Assembly (NCBI RefSeq): GCF_019139815.1
Contig: NZ_CP077079.1
Coordinates: 868,001 to 932,000 of the forward strand
From: Pseudomonas asgharzadehiana
Lineage (GTDB): Bacteria > Pseudomonadota > Gammaproteobacteria > Pseudomonadales > Pseudomonadaceae
Direction: 5' to 3'
Length of the DNA: 64,000 bases
Shown here piece after piece: positions 27,094 to 39,099 of the stretch; the first letter of the stretch is position 1; each line of letters starts with the position of its first letter. The notes below the pieces were generated by a model. It did not search any database, had not been told where the DNA came from, and saw nothing but the letters and a program-made list of their open reading frames with translations. The translations under genes were made by a program, and so were the position numbers.

Positions 27094-27972
27094 CTAGCGC
27101 CGACGCCCGCTGATGCGTACCCAGCCGTCACGGTTGGCGATCGGGTCCAACTCGAAATCCTTGGCATACGCGGCGGCTACATCTTCGCCCTGTTCTGCGA
27201 GGATGCCCGACAACGCCAGGCGCCCGCCGGACTTGACCAGGCTCGACAGCTGCGGCGCCAGGGAAACCAGCGGCCCGGCGAGGATGTTCGCCACCAGCAC
27301 ATCGGCCTGCACCTGGGGCAGATCTTCAGGCAGGTAGAGTGGGAATTTGCCTTCAGGGATATTGTTGCGCCCGGCGTTATCGCGGGAGGCTTCCAGCGCC
27401 TGCACGTCGATATCGGTACCCACGGCCTCCTTGGCGCCCAACAGCAGGGCGGCAATCGCCAGGATCCCCGAGCCGCAGCCGAAGTCCAGCACGTGGCTGT
27501 CGGTCAGGTCCTGGCCGTCCAGCCATTCCAGGCACAGCGCGGTGGTGGGGTGGGTGCCGGTGCCGAAGGCCAGGCCCGGGTCCAGCAGCAGGTTGACCGC
27601 CTCGGGTTCCGGTGCGGCGTGCCAGCTTGGCACGATCCACAGGCGTTGGCCGAAACGCATCGGCTGGAAGTTGTCCATCCAGCTGCGTTCCCAGTCCTGG
27701 TCTTCGATCACTTCGCTGTGGTGCTCCGGCAACGGGCTGCCGGTAAGCAGCTCCATATGGGCCAGCACGGCGGCGGCATCGGTGCCGTCTTCGAACAGGG
27801 CCAGCAAGTGGGTGTGAGACCACAGTGGGGTCGTGTTCAGCTCGGGTTCGAAGATCGGCTGGTCTTCGGCGTCCATGAAAGTCACCGACACAGCGCCCAC
27901 TTCGAGGAAAGCGTCTTCGTAGGTTTCGGCTTGTTCTGGGCTGATGGCGAGACGGACTTGCAGCCAAGGCAT
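27094..27972 (-). CDS. prmA: Ribosomal protein L11 methyltransferase PrmA
   Basis: SAM-dependent enzyme of 292 residues that trimethylates ribosomal protein L11. An N-terminal L11-recognition domain (1-60) precedes the methylase domain. [20 protein letters not shown] is the diagnostic motif, [19 protein letters not shown] binds SAM, and [17 protein letters not shown] carries the NPPY-like NILA stretch. The ATG at 27972 ([10 protein letters not shown]) is the family start. A strong terminator at 28113-28142 separates it from accC upstream. Confidence 0.96.
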   Translation of the reverse strand: MPWLQVRLAISPEQAETYEDAFLEVGAVSVTFMDAEDQPIFEPELNTTPLWSHTHLLALFEDGTDAAAVLAHMELLTGSPLPEHHSEVIEDQDWERSWMDNFQPMRFGQRLWIVPSWHAAPEPEAVNLLLDPGLAFGTGTHPTTALCLEWLDGQDLTDSHVLDFGCGSGILAIAALLLGAKEAVGTDIDVQALEASRDNAGRNNIPEGKFPLYLPEDLPQVQADVLVANILAGPLVSLAPQLSSLVKSGGRLALSGILAEQGEDVAAAYAKDFELDPIANRDGWVRISGRRR

Positions 27973-28112
27973 GGCGGGCACCTTTGAAAAAATGAGTGTG
28001 CGACCGCAGAGTCGCGAAAGCGCGCAAGTTTACGCGAGCTCACGGCAGAAGACGACTGTACTGACTGAACACATTTGCAGGGTGTACATCTTCAAGATCG
28101 AGCGCGCAGAAA

Positions 28113-28142
28113 CAACAAAACCGCCCGAAGGCGGTTTTGTTG
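28113..28142 (-). terminator. Rho-independent terminator after accC
   Basis: CAACAAAACCGCC and GGCGGTTTTGTTG form a 13-base perfect stem around the loop CGAA (TTCG on the minus strand, a stable tetraloop). It starts 11 bases after the accC stop and the descending arm carries TTTT, so it ends the aroQ-accB-accC transcript. Confidence 0.88.
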
Positions 28143-28152
28143 GGTGGAGCAC

Positions 28153-29514
28153 TTACTGGTTGGCCAGTTTGTGTTCCAGGTAGTGAATGTTCACACCACC
28201 TTCGCAGAAGCCTTCATCGCGGACCAGGTCCCGGTGCAGCGGGACGTTGGTCTTGATGCCGTCGACCACGATTTCGTCCAGGGCGTTACGCATGCGGGCC
28301 ATGGCCTCGTCGCGGGTGGCGCCCCAGGTGATCAGCTTGCCGATCAACGAGTCGTAGTTGGACGGAACCTTGTAGCCGCTGTACAGGTGCGAATCCACAC
28401 GTACGCCGTTGCCGCCGGGCGCGTGGAAATGCTTGACCAGGCCTGGGCTCGGCATAAAGGTTTTCGGGTCTTCGGCGTTGATCCGGCATTCCAGGGAGTG
28501 GCCGTGAATCTTCACGTCAGCCTGGGTGAAGGACAGCACGTTACCGGCGGCGATGCTCAGCATCTCCTTGACGATGTCGATACCGGTGACCATCTCCGAC
28601 ACCGGGTGCTCTACCTGCACGCGAGTGTTCATCTCGATGAAGTAGAAACGACCGTTCTCGTAGAGGAACTCGAAGGTGCCGGCGCCACGGTAGTTGATGT
28701 CGATGCACGCCTTGACGCAGCGAGCCAGCACTTCCTGGCGGGCTTTCTCGTCCAGGCCCGGTGCCGGCGCTTCTTCCAACACCTTCTGGTGACGGCGTTG
28801 CAGCGAGCAATCACGGTCGCCCAGGTGGATGGCATGGCCCTGGCCGTCGGACAGTACCTGGACTTCCACGTGACGTGGGTTGGTCAGGTACTTTTCCAGG
28901 TAGACCATCGGGTTGCCGAACCAGGCGCCGGCTTCCGCACGGGTCTGCTTGGCGGCTTCGATCAGGTCTTCTTCCTTGTGCACCACACGCATGCCGCGAC
29001 CACCACCGCCACCGGCGGCCTTGATGATCACCGGGTAACCGACTTCGCGACCAATGCGCAGGGCGGTTTCCTCGTCTTCAGGCAGTGGGCCGTCGGAGCC
29101 TGGAACGGTTGGCACGCCGGCTGCGATCATGGCGTCCTTGGCCGAGACCTTGTCGCCCATCAGGCGAATGGTTTCGGCTTTAGGGCCGATGAACGCGAAC
29201 CCGGATTTTTCCACCTGTTCGGCGAAATCGGCGTTTTCCGCGAGGAAGCCGTAGCCAGGGTGGATGCCATCAGCGCCGGTCACTTCTGCCGCGGCGATGA
29301 TGTTCGGGATGTTCAGGTACGAGTTCGAGGCCAGTGGCGGGCCGATGCAGAGGCTTTCGTCCGCCAGTTTCACGTGCATCAATTCGGTATCGGCCGTCGA
29401 GTAAACAGCGACGGTCTTGATGCCCTCTTCCTTACAGGCGCGCAGGATCCGCAGCGCGATCTCGCCGCGGTTGGCGATCAGGACTTTTTGCAGTTTCTTC
29501 GCAGGTTTCAACAT
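28153..29514 (-). CDS. accC: Acetyl-CoA carboxylase, biotin carboxylase subunit AccC
   Basis: ATP-grasp enzyme of 453 residues that carboxylates the biotin on AccB, the first half-reaction of fatty-acid synthesis. [20 protein letters not shown] opens the biotin carboxylase N-domain, and the glycine-rich [15 protein letters not shown] is the ATP-grasp loop. [19 protein letters not shown] carries the catalytic residues. The N-terminus has seven extra residues (MLKPAKKL) before the usual start compared with many AccC. The ATG at 29514 has GGAG 8 bases upstream. It follows accB by 17 bases. Confidence 0.97.
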   Translation of the reverse strand: MLKPAKKLQKVLIANRGEIALRILRACKEEGIKTVAVYSTADTELMHVKLADESLCIGPPLASNSYLNIPNIIAAAEVTGADGIHPGYGFLAENADFAEQVEKSGFAFIGPKAETIRLMGDKVSAKDAMIAAGVPTVPGSDGPLPEDEETALRIGREVGYPVIIKAAGGGGGRGMRVVHKEEDLIEAAKQTRAEAGAWFGNPMVYLEKYLTNPRHVEVQVLSDGQGHAIHLGDRDCSLQRRHQKVLEEAPAPGLDEKARQEVLARCVKACIDINYRGAGTFEFLYENGRFYFIEMNTRVQVEHPVSEMVTGIDIVKEMLSIAAGNVLSFTQADVKIHGHSLECRINAEDPKTFMPSPGLVKHFHAPGGNGVRVDSHLYSGYKVPSNYDSLIGKLITWGATRDEAMARMRNALDEIVVDGIKTNVPLHRDLVRDEGFCEGGVNIHYLEHKLANQ

Positions 29515-29531
29515 CGAAGGCGCTCCGCGGT

Positions 29532-29993
29532 TCAAACGATGGTGAACAGCGGCTGGTCGTACTCAACCGGCTGACCGTTTTCTACCAGGATGGATTCGAT
29601 GACGCCGGCTTTTTCGGCCGTGATGTGGTTCATCATCTTCATCGCTTCAACGATGCAGAGGGTGTCGCCCACTTTCACGGTTTTGCCGACTTCAACGAAG
29701 GCTGGCGAGCCCGGCGCGGGGGTGCGGTAGAAGGTACCGACCATTGGCGACTTGGCCACGAAACCGTTCAGCACAGGCGCGGCTGGGGCGGCAGGTGCAG
29801 CGGCGGCAGGCGCGGCAGCCGGAGCAGCAGCGGCGGGAGCCGGTGCTTGCATCTGCGGTGCGTAGAACTGTTGGGCCGGGGTTTTGCTGTGGCGGCTGAT
29901 CCGTACGGACTCTTCGCCTTCCTTGATTTCCAGCTCGTCGATACCGGATTCTTCCAGCAGTTCGATCAATTTCTTAACTTTACGGATATCCAT
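29532..29993 (-). CDS. accB: Biotin carboxyl carrier protein AccB
   Basis: BCCP subunit of 153 residues. The N-terminal helix [20 protein letters not shown] mediates assembly with AccC. An Ala/Pro-rich flexible linker spans about 47-75. The biotinyl domain has the target lysine in EAMKMMNHI, and the protruding thumb region [13 protein letters not shown] precedes it. In Pseudomonas it is usually autoregulated at the accBC promoter (knowledge from related bacteria). It lies 24 bases after aroQ. Confidence 0.97.
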   Translation of the reverse strand: MDIRKVKKLIELLEESGIDELEIKEGEESVRISRHSKTPAQQFYAPQMQAPAPAAAAPAAAPAAAAPAAPAAPVLNGFVAKSPMVGTFYRTPAPGSPAFVEVGKTVKVGDTLCIVEAMKMMNHITAEKAGVIESILVENGQPVEYDQPLFTIV

Positions 29994-30017
29994 GAATCAT
30001 CAACTCCCAAGGGTCGG

Positions 30018-30473
30018 TCAGGGGCGTTTAGCCTGTTCTTCAAGCTGTTCCAGGGCGGCCTCCAGGGCCAGTCGGTAACCGCTGGCGCCAAGGCCGCAGA
30101 TCACTCCTACTGCTACGTCGGAGAAGTAAGAGTGATGGCGGAAAGGTTCGCGTTTGTGCACGTTCGATAAATGCACTTCGATGAATGGGATGCTCACCGC
30201 CAGCAGCGCGTCACGTAATGCAACGCTTGTATGCGTAAAAGCGGCGGGATTGATCAGGATAAAGTCCACGCCTTCGCCGCGCGCGGCATGGATGCGATCA
30301 ATCAATTCATACTCGGCATTGCTTTGCAGGTAGAGCAGATGGTGGCCGGCTTCACGGGCCCGTCGTTCCAGATCGAGGTTGATCTGATCCAGGGTCACTG
30401 CCCCGTAGACGCCCGGTTCACGGGTGCCGAGCAGGTTCAGGTTGGGTCCGTGAAGAACCAGTAAGGTCGCCAT
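30018..30473 (-). CDS. aroQ: Type II 3-dehydroquinate dehydratase AroQ
   Basis: Dodecameric enzyme of 151 residues for the third step of the shikimate pathway, 3-dehydroquinate to 3-dehydroshikimate. [21 protein letters not shown] holds the start of the active site (quoted part: [17 protein letters not shown]). The catalytic loop Tyr lies in EPGVYG, with [17 protein letters not shown] and [20 protein letters not shown] following. It is the promoter-proximal gene of aroQ-accB-accC, a common gamma-proteobacterial order. Confidence 0.97.
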   Translation of the reverse strand: MATLLVLHGPNLNLLGTREPGVYGAVTLDQINLDLERRAREAGHHLLYLQSNAEYELIDRIHAARGEGVDFILINPAAFTHTSVALRDALLAVSIPFIEVHLSNVHKREPFRHHSYFSDVAVGVICGLGASGYRLALEAALEQLEEQAKRP

Positions 30474-30650
30474 CGGCTGTTCCTTGTTATTGAGGGGAGT
30501 ACGGCAGAACCCGGCGACTATGCCGCAAAGCCTTTGTGACTGTCCAGTTCTATGCAGTAGGCCGCACGATTAGCGAGGATTGCGAAAAATATGTGACCCA
30601 GTTCTCCAGTCTGGTCATTGCCAACACGGTTTTGAACCCACAGGAGATCA
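30474..30650. promoter_or_regulatory. Upstream region of aroQ-accB-accC
   Basis: Together with the next repeat this is a 297-base gene-free stretch. The left part should hold the promoter of the aroQ operon. TTCTTCCTTG-like pyrimidine runs and AATATGTGACC are visible, but I could not pick a convincing -35/-10 pair. No RNA gene seen. Confidence 0.4.
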
Positions 30651-30743
30651 AATGTGGGAGGGGGCTTGCCCCCGATTGCAGTGTGTCAGTCTCACTATCT
30701 GTAACTGATCCACCGCTATCGAGAGCAAGCCCCCTCCCACATG
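30651..30743. repeat. REP doublet between aroQ and the chemoreceptor gene
   Basis: AATGTGGGAGGGGGCTTGCC at the left and GAGCAAGCCCCCTCCCACAT at the right enclose a centre with GTGTCAGTCTCAC and CCACCGCTATCGA. The element lies 27 bases after the chemoreceptor stop codon. Confidence 0.85.
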
Positions 30744-30770
30744 TTGAACTGTATTTGGCATGAGGTCGGT

Positions 30771-32732
30771 TCAAACGCGGAAGGCCTGCACCGCCGTATT
30801 GAGCTGCCCACCCAGCGCCAACAGGTGTTCGCCCTGGCGGCGGCCCTGGCCGATACGCAGCAAATTATCCTCACCCAACTGGTGAATTCTTTCGCTGTTG
30901 TCGCGAATTTCGCTCACGGCGCCGCTCTGCTGCGCGGTCACATCGGCAATGCGTACCGCCGTGTCGGAAATTGTCTGGATCGCCCCGACGATTTCATCCA
31001 GCGCGCCGTCGGCCGCCTGGGCCTGCTGGGCGGTGGCTTCGGCATGTTCGACCTGCGCGCGCATGCCTTCCACCGACTGGTGGGCGGCGGTTTGCAGGCC
31101 GCTGATCAAACCCTGGATTTCAGCGGTGGCGCCCGCCGTGCGTTGGGCCAGTGTGCGCACTTCATCGGCGACTACCGCAAACCCACGGCCTGCTTCCCCG
31201 GCGCGGGCGGCCTCGATCGCGGCATTGAGTGCCAGCAGGTTGGTCTGGTCGGCAATCGAGCGAATCACGGTGAGCACGCCGCCGATGGTGGCGGACTCGG
31301 CGGCGAGTTTTTCGATCATCTGCGCGTTTTGCTGCACTTCTCCCACCAGCGCGTGCAGGCCGGTGAGGCTCAGGCCTATCACCCGTTGGCCTTGCTCCAC
31401 GGCCTGGCCCGCACTGCGGCTGGCGCCGGCGGCCTGGCTGGCATCGCCGGCCACTTGCTGGATGGTGGCCTCCAGTTCGCCCAGCGAGTCACGAATCTGC
31501 GCGGTGTCCCCGGCCTGGCGCTCGGCGCCGTCGTGCAAGCCGCTGCTCAGTTCGGCGAGGGCGCGACTGCTGCCGGCCACTTCCTGGGCATTGCCGCGAA
31601 TAGTGCCCACCAGGTCCGCCAGGTAGGCGCGCAAGCGGTTCAGTGAGGCTTCGATATCGTGCAGTTCGCGGTTGGTCTTGCCCAGGGCGATCGGCTGGCT
31701 GAAGTCGCCTTCGCCCCAGGTCGACAGGGCCGGCGCCAGGTTGGTCAGCACGCGCGCCAGGCGCCGTTGCAAGGTGTCGATCAGCAGCGCAATCAGCAGG
31801 ATCAAGCCGATCATCACGCCCTGCATCACGCGCACTTCGCCCTGGATAATGGCGTGTTGTGCGCGCACCACCGGCTCAAGACCGGCGATGGCCTGTTGCA
31901 CCGCGCTGATTTTCAGATGGGTGGCGGCGGCCAGGTCGGCGCGTTTCTGGATCTGCTCGCGGGTGCGCTGGAGTTCGGCGGGGTAGCGGGTCAGCAAGCT
32001 GTTGAGTTCGCGCTTGAGGTCGACGCCGGTGTCCTGGGCTTCGGTTTTTTCGCTGTTTTGCAGGCCCATCAGGGCGGAAAAATCGTCGGTGTTGGATTCG
32101 GTACTGGTTTTGACGCCGAGCAAGGGCAGTTGCTCCAGCAGGTCAGCCTGGCTGCGGATACTGCCGACTTCGCGCTCCACGTCAGCGGCCAGTTCCGCGC
32201 GTCCGCTGCTCACCAGTTTGTCGCGCGCCAGGGACAGTTTGCCCAGATGCTGGGATGCGGCCAGCAGCGGCGGCAGATAACGCGCTGCTTCGGGGGCGTT
32301 CACGCCCATGGCGTACTGGCCCAATTGCTCCAGGTTCGCGCCCAGTTCGCGTTCGGCTTGCAGCAACAGGGCTTGCGGGTCGCCGGCCAACTTGCCGGCG
32401 GCGAGCAGGTCGGTTTTGCTGAAGGCGTCCAGCTCTACCAGGCTGGGGCGCAGATTTTGCGCCAGCTCGGCGGGCAATTCATTCAGGTCCCGCAGCAGGT
32501 TTTCCAGGCTCTGGCTGGCGCTGCTCAAGCGCAGGGCGTCGCCGCTGGCCAGGTAGTCGTCGATATTGCGCGCGGCCTGGTTCTGAAAGCTCTGCGACAG
32601 CCCCAGGTAGCGTTCCATCAATAGATACGGGCGTTCCAGCGCGCGTTGCGACCACCACAGCGTCGCCCCGAGTGCCAGGCACACGGCCACCAGAAGAAGG
32701 GTATTGAGATTGGTCAGCAGCTTCAGGCGCAT
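30771..32732 (-). CDS. Methyl-accepting chemotaxis protein, CtpL-like
   Basis: Transmembrane chemoreceptor of 653 residues. TM1 at about 9-27, a long helical periplasmic sensor domain to about 300, TM2 at about 305-325, a HAMP-like segment, then the signalling domain with the invariant hairpin tip [20 protein letters not shown] and [15 protein letters not shown]. Position next to gcbA and downstream of the acc genes matches CtpL of P. aeruginosa, linked to inorganic phosphate taxis, as I recall; the ligand here is not proved. The frame extends to a TTG at 32744, but the ATG at 32732 ([10 protein letters not shown]) is preferred. No strong ribosome site is visible for either. Confidence 0.9.
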   Translation of the reverse strand: MRLKLLTNLNTLLLVAVCLALGATLWWSQRALERPYLLMERYLGLSQSFQNQAARNIDDYLASGDALRLSSASQSLENLLRDLNELPAELAQNLRPSLVELDAFSKTDLLAAGKLAGDPQALLLQAERELGANLEQLGQYAMGVNAPEAARYLPPLLAASQHLGKLSLARDKLVSSGRAELAADVEREVGSIRSQADLLEQLPLLGVKTSTESNTDDFSALMGLQNSEKTEAQDTGVDLKRELNSLLTRYPAELQRTREQIQKRADLAAATHLKISAVQQAIAGLEPVVRAQHAIIQGEVRVMQGVMIGLILLIALLIDTLQRRLARVLTNLAPALSTWGEGDFSQPIALGKTNRELHDIEASLNRLRAYLADLVGTIRGNAQEVAGSSRALAELSSGLHDGAERQAGDTAQIRDSLGELEATIQQVAGDASQAAGASRSAGQAVEQGQRVIGLSLTGLHALVGEVQQNAQMIEKLAAESATIGGVLTVIRSIADQTNLLALNAAIEAARAGEAGRGFAVVADEVRTLAQRTAGATAEIQGLISGLQTAAHQSVEGMRAQVEHAEATAQQAQAADGALDEIVGAIQTISDTAVRIADVTAQQSGAVSEIRDNSERIHQLGEDNLLRIGQGRRQGEHLLALGGQLNTAVQAFRV

Positions 32733-32785
32733 GCGGGGTTTCAACCGACAGCAAAAGGTAAGTGCCTGAAGTTATTGCATTTACA

Positions 32786-34456
32786 TTACAAGGTTATGAC
32801 GGAATCAGTGGATTCCGGTGAAAAGGTGGCACTTTGCTTTGATGTGCGCGCGGCCTGTACACGATTGCGTCCTGCGCCCTTGGCGCGGTACAGCGCTTCG
32901 TCCGCCTGAGCGGCCATCATCAAGCTGTCGGAGTCATCGCACAGCTCCACCAGCCCGGCGCTGAAGGTGCACCATAAGTCCTGGGGCTGGGCCGGATAAT
33001 GGATTTCGGCAAAGCGCCCACGGATCTCGTCCAGCACTTTGCAGGCCGACTCCAGGTCGGTGTCGGGCATCACAATGGCAAATTCTTCACCGCCGTAGCG
33101 CCCGATATAGTCGGTCTTGCGCAACCGCTGCTTGAGAAACAGCGCCAGGCTCTTGATCACGCGGTCGCCCATGGGGTGGCCATGGCTGTCATTGACGCGC
33201 TTGAAGTGGTCGATATCGAGCATGGCAAAGCTCAGCGGCTTGTTCTCGCGGCGTGCGCGGAAGCTGCAGTCTTCGAGCAGTTGCAGGATATGGGTGTGGT
33301 TGTACAGGCCGGTCAGGCTGTCGCGCACCATCCGCGCCTTGAGGTGGCGTGCGCGGGCCGCGCGGTTACGCACGGTGGTGATCAGGTGGCGTGGCTTGAT
33401 CGGCTTGGTGAGGAAGTCGTCGCCGCCTTCACTCATGGCATCCAGCTGTTTATCCAGGTCATCTTCGGCCGACAGGTAGATGATCGGCACGCTCACATAG
33501 CGGTCGTTGTGGCGGATCACCTTGGCCAGCTCGGTACCGGTGCACGCGGGCATATACATGTCGAGGATGATCAGGTCGGGCTGGAAATCCGCCAGCTCGG
33601 CCATGGCCTGGATCGGCTCGATCAGGGTGCGGGTGACGATGCCGGCGCTGTTGAGCAGACGCTCGGTGTGCAGCGCCTGGGCCCGTGAGTCGTCGATGAT
33701 TAGCACTTTGTAGGGTTCGTACTGAGCGACGCAGGTCAGCACTTCGATCTTTTCCAGCAGGCTGGAGGCTTCCAGGGTGCCGGTGAGGAACTCCTGGCCA
33801 CCGGCGCGCACGGCCGCCAGTCGGGTTGGGGTGTCGGTTTCGTGCAGGCTGAAAAACAGCAGCGGCAGCTTGTGCTCCAGGCCTTCCTGGGCTTCGGCGG
33901 CGAGCTTGAGGCCCAGGCCTGCGCCGCAGAAATCCACGTCCATCACAATCGCCGACGGCAAGCGCTCGGCCATCGATGCACGAAATGCCGCCACGCTGTC
34001 CAGCGACTGCGCGCTCAGGCCAAAAAATTCCAGCTGCTTGGCCAGGCGCTCGGCGCGGTCGTGATCGGCCAGCATCACGTAGATCGGCTTGCGCATCGGC
34101 GGCAGGAGCGTCTGTTCCAACTGGTCGCCTTGACGCAGGCCGGTGCGGGACAGGCGCTGCATCAGGCGGTTGAGTTCGGTGATCAGTTGGCTGCTCAGGC
34201 GCCCGCGGTTTTCGTCCACGGCCTTCAGCGACTCGCCAATATGGCGCGCCAGCTGGCCGTGCTCCGGTTGTTCAAAGCGCTCGGCAAAGCGCAGCAGGCG
34301 CAGGTTGGCTTCGCTGAGTTCGCTGAAGTCGGCGTTCGACCATTCGCTGCGTTGCAGGCGCTGCCAGATCTCAAGAATTTGACGTGCCTGATGAATTACC
34401 CGCTGGGCAAAGTGCTGCTTGAGACGCTCACGGCTGGGGTCTTCTGACTCGGTCAT
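32786..34456 (-). CDS. gcbA: Diguanylate cyclase GcbA (response regulator with GGDEF domain)
   Basis: Cytoplasmic c-di-GMP synthase of 556 residues. A helical N-terminal region (1-115) is followed by a degenerate receiver-like domain (about 125-240), a complete receiver domain (about 249-365, phosphoacceptor D299 in LIILDMYMP) and a GGDEF domain with the active site RYGGEEF (453-459). The inhibitory RxxD site is present at R446-D449. GcbA promotes surface attachment in P. fluorescens (published for Pf0-1) and affects dispersal in P. aeruginosa. The ATG at 34456 (MTESEDPSRE) was chosen; the frame extends 28 codons upstream. Confidence 0.92.
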   Translation of the reverse strand: MTESEDPSRERLKQHFAQRVIHQARQILEIWQRLQRSEWSNADFSELSEANLRLLRFAERFEQPEHGQLARHIGESLKAVDENRGRLSSQLITELNRLMQRLSRTGLRQGDQLEQTLLPPMRKPIYVMLADHDRAERLAKQLEFFGLSAQSLDSVAAFRASMAERLPSAIVMDVDFCGAGLGLKLAAEAQEGLEHKLPLLFFSLHETDTPTRLAAVRAGGQEFLTGTLEASSLLEKIEVLTCVAQYEPYKVLIIDDSRAQALHTERLLNSAGIVTRTLIEPIQAMAELADFQPDLIILDMYMPACTGTELAKVIRHNDRYVSVPIIYLSAEDDLDKQLDAMSEGGDDFLTKPIKPRHLITTVRNRAARARHLKARMVRDSLTGLYNHTHILQLLEDCSFRARRENKPLSFAMLDIDHFKRVNDSHGHPMGDRVIKSLALFLKQRLRKTDYIGRYGGEEFAIVMPDTDLESACKVLDEIRGRFAEIHYPAQPQDLWCTFSAGLVELCDDSDSLMMAAQADEALYRAKGAGRNRVQAARTSKQSATFSPESTDSVITL

Positions 34457-34757
34457 ATCCTGACTGCTAGTAAGGGTGCATGCTGAGATCGAAAATGATG
34501 GCTCTATGCTAGCACCTCTTTCGAATCGCATCAGTGTCATACATCAATTAACTGCGCATATCCCGACATTCAGTTGATGACCGGCCGGTCGCGCAGCGTA
34601 AAAAGCGTGCATCCTTTATAGTCCAACTCCCCAGGCGCGCCAGTTTGACGAAAAGCCCCGCATTGGCTGGCACGATGGGGTAGGGTTGCTGTCGGAGTGT
34701 GTGAACGCACGCCGCCTTTTAAAGTGCATGAACTCAAGTGATTGAAAGGATATCGCC
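34457..34757. promoter_or_regulatory. Divergent intergenic region gcbA / DUF2333
   Basis: This 301-base region carries both promoters. A TTTGACG at about 34645 and the AT-rich TTTTAAAGTGC near 34715 are plausible promoter parts for the plus-strand DUF2333 gene. On the minus strand GTGCTAGCATAGAG near 34505-34518 could belong to the gcbA promoter. No small RNA or repeat was recognised. Confidence 0.4.
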
Positions 34758-35825
34758 ATGCTGGACTGGAAAAACCGTGCAGGCAGTGCCAAAGGCCCCG
34801 CCCCTGAGCCCAAGTCGGCCAACCGCAGCTATTTTCGTACTCTGCTGATGAGCCGAGCGGTGCTCAGCGTGCTCGGCCTGTACCTGTTGGTCACCGGCGC
34901 CCTGGGCTGGTACTGGAGCGAAGAGCCGGCGCTGTTCCCGGTCCAGCAAAACGCCCAGCTTGCCGCCGAGAAGGAAGGCAAGCAGATGGTGGTGGGCTAC
35001 ACCACCGTTGAAACCCTCAAGACCGTGGTCGGCACCTTGCTGAACAAGCCCGGCGGCTATATTTCCAACGACCGTTTCCCGCCAGGCCTGTGGATGGACA
35101 ACATGCCCAGCTGGGAATACGGCGTGCTGGTGCAGGTGCGTGACCTGACCCGCGCCCTGCGCAAGGACTTTGCCCGCTCCCAGTCGCAATCGGCTGAAGA
35201 CGCCGACCTGGCCAAGGCCGAGCCGCGTTTCAACTTTGACAACAAGAGTTGGGTGCTGCCGTCCAGCGAGTCCGAATACCAGGAAGGCATCAACTCCCTG
35301 AACCGTTATGAAGCGCGCCTGTCCGACCCGAACCAGCGCGGCGCGCTGTTTTATGCGCGTGCCGACAACCTGAACAACTGGCTGGGCGATGTCGCCACCC
35401 GTCTGGGCTCATTGTCGCAACGCCTGTCGGCCAGCGTCGGTCGGGTCAAGTTGAACACCGCACTGAAAACCGAAGCCCTGGCGCCGGGTGAAGTGCCGCA
35501 GGTCGATGAAGAAGTGGTGGAGACGCCATGGATGCAGATCGACAACGTGTTCTACGAAGCCCGTGGCCAGGCGTGGGCGTTGTCTCACCTGCTGCGCGCC
35601 ATCGAAGTCGACTTTGCCGACGTACTCGCCAAGAAAAACGCCACCGTCAGCGTGCGCCAGATCATTCGTGAACTGGAGGCCTCGCAGGAACCGGTGTGGA
35701 GCCCCATGATTCTGAATGGCAGCGGCTTCGGTGTGCTGGCGAACCACTCGCTGGTGATGGCCAACTACATTTCCAGGGCCAACGCTGCAGTGATCGATTT
35801 GCGTCAGCTCCTCAACCAGGGTTGA
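34758..35825 (+). CDS. DUF2333 family membrane-anchored protein
   Basis: Protein of 355 residues with one membrane helix (about 33-50, SVLGLYLLVTGALGWYW) near the N-terminus and a large, probably periplasmic domain. Characteristic DUF2333 stretches include GYTTVETLKTVVGTLLNKPG, GGYISNDRFPPGLWMDNMPS and ILNGSGFGVLANHSLVMANY. Function is unknown in the literature I recall. AAAGGATATCGCC gives a good ribosome site before the ATG. Its stop shares a base with a possible NUDIX start (TGATG), so the two are co-transcribed. Confidence 0.88.
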   Translation: MLDWKNRAGSAKGPAPEPKSANRSYFRTLLMSRAVLSVLGLYLLVTGALGWYWSEEPALFPVQQNAQLAAEKEGKQMVVGYTTVETLKTVVGTLLNKPGGYISNDRFPPGLWMDNMPSWEYGVLVQVRDLTRALRKDFARSQSQSAEDADLAKAEPRFNFDNKSWVLPSSESEYQEGINSLNRYEARLSDPNQRGALFYARADNLNNWLGDVATRLGSLSQRLSASVGRVKLNTALKTEALAPGEVPQVDEEVVETPWMQIDNVFYEARGQAWALSHLLRAIEVDFADVLAKKNATVSVRQIIRELEASQEPVWSPMILNGSGFGVLANHSLVMANYISRANAAVIDLRQLLNQG

Positions 35826-35827
35826 TG

Positions 35828-36364
35828 ATGGACGCCGCTCAGAAGGAGGCCGCCCACCGCGCGGCCTCCGATGCCGAACTGATCTGCTGGGTCGACGAGC
35901 AGGACAACCTGCTCGGTCACCTTGTCCGGTCTGACCTTCGCCAGCGCGGCCTGATCGGCCGCTGCACCTTTATCTTCCTGTTCAACACCCGAGGTGAGCT
36001 GTGTGTGCATCGGCGCACCTTGAGCAAGGCGCTGTACCCAGGTTTCTGGGACACGGCGGCCGGTGGCATGGTGGCGGCGGGGGAGAGTTATGCCCAGTCG
36101 GCGCAGCGGGAATTGGCTGAAGAACTCGGCGTGAGCGGGGTGGAGCTGGTCGAGCACGACCACTTTTATTTTGAGGATGGCGATAGCCGCCTGTGGTGCA
36201 TGTCCTACTCCGCCGTGTGGGATGGCCCCCTGCACTTGCAGCCTGAAGAAGTCATGGAGGCGCGCTTTTTACCCATCGAAACGGTGCTGCAAGAGGCTGC
36301 GCAAAAGCCTTACTGCCCGGATGCTCAAGAGGGCTTGCGGCGCTATCTGGCCTTGCGTCGCTAA
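35828..36364 (+). CDS. NUDIX hydrolase
   Basis: Hydrolase of 178 residues. The NUDIX box G-x5-E-x7-REUxEExGU is complete: GGMVAAGESYAQSAQRELAE followed by ELGV. The N-terminal region ICWVDEQDNLLGHLVRSDLR and the later CVHRRTLSKALYPGFWD resemble the IDI/YfcD-like branch. The substrate cannot be read from sequence. Two in-frame ATGs overlap or follow the DUF2333 stop (35825 and 35828); AGGG is better spaced for the second. Co-transcribed with the DUF2333 gene. Confidence 0.9.
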   Translation: MDAAQKEAAHRAASDAELICWVDEQDNLLGHLVRSDLRQRGLIGRCTFIFLFNTRGELCVHRRTLSKALYPGFWDTAAGGMVAAGESYAQSAQRELAEELGVSGVELVEHDHFYFEDGDSRLWCMSYSAVWDGPLHLQPEEVMEARFLPIETVLQEAAQKPYCPDAQEGLRRYLALRR

Positions 36365-36542
36365 ACTTGCATGAATTGGCGCCATTTGGCTCTTAGCAAC
36401 TTCGCTTTTTGCCGTTACACTGCGCGACTTTTCACCCGAGCCGCCTTGGCGACTCGGTAGCGCTGCCCCTGCCTGAGTGGGGCTTCGCGGTCGGTGACGC
36501 TTGGCGCGCCGATCAGTCTTCATCCTCCCAAGAGGATTGCCG

Positions 36543-36914
36543 GTGGCCAAAAAAGCCGCATCCTTCGCCGCCCTTGGTGGCCTGGTATTTTCCACCGATG
36601 CAGGTCGACACTGCCCGGACTGTCGTCAGCCCGTGGGTTCGTGCACCTGCAAACAGACCCTGATCCCTGAAGGCGACGGTATTGCCCGCGTGCGACGCGA
36701 GAGCAAGGGCCGTGGCGGCAAGACGGTGACCACCATCACCGGCGTGCCGCTGGCTGAAGAGGCGCTGAAGGAACTGGCCACCGCGCTGAAAAAGCGTTGC
36801 GGCACCGGTGGCGCGTTGAAAGACGGGGTCATCGAGATCCAGGGCGATCACGTCGAACTGCTGTTGGCCGAGCTGATCAAGCTGGGTTACAAGGCCAAGA
36901 AGTCCGGCGGCTGA
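36543..36914 (+). CDS. yciH: Translation initiation factor SUI1/YciH-like protein
   Basis: Protein of 123 residues in the bacterial eIF1/SUI1 family. The SUI1 domain spans about 45-118 with RESKGRGGKTVTTITGVPL and IEIQGDHVELLLAELIKLGY. A CPDC...CTC cysteine set near residue 25-35 suggests a small metal site. The family influences start-codon fidelity at the ribosome in E. coli. GTG at 36543 is the likely start, with AGAGGAT about 7 bases upstream; it gives VAKKAASFAALGGL. It precedes speA on the same strand, 142 bases apart. Confidence 0.88.
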   Translation: MAKKAASFAALGGLVFSTDAGRHCPDCRQPVGSCTCKQTLIPEGDGIARVRRESKGRGGKTVTTITGVPLAEEALKELATALKKRCGTGGALKDGVIEIQGDHVELLLAELIKLGYKAKKSGG

Positions 36915-37056
36915 CAGCCGCTTCCCAACCTGTGTCTAAACTCTGTCCTGCGAGTGGGGTCTGACCTTCTTACAGGCAAATCGTCATTTTCATTCTTTAG
37001 ACTGCGCCAGCCTCCACGAGGGGTGGCGCCTTCGCCTTCATTTATAGGGGACTTCG

Positions 37057-38970
<1,914 letters not shown>

Positions 38971-38991
38971 CATCAACTGATACAGATTTAA

Positions 38992-39087
38992 AAATGTGGG
39001 AGGGGGCTTGCTCCCGATAACGGTATATCAGCAACACTTTAGTTGCCTGACACTCTGCTATCGGGAGCAAGCCCCCTCCCACATTTG
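38992..39087. repeat. REP doublet after speA
   Basis: AAATGTGGGAGGGGGCTTGC with TCCCGATAACGG at the left mirrors TATCGGGAGCAAGCCCCCTC and CCACATTT at the right. It sits between the convergent stops of speA and the MATE gene and could act as a bidirectional transcript end. Confidence 0.87.
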
Positions 39088-39099
39088 GATTGCATTTCT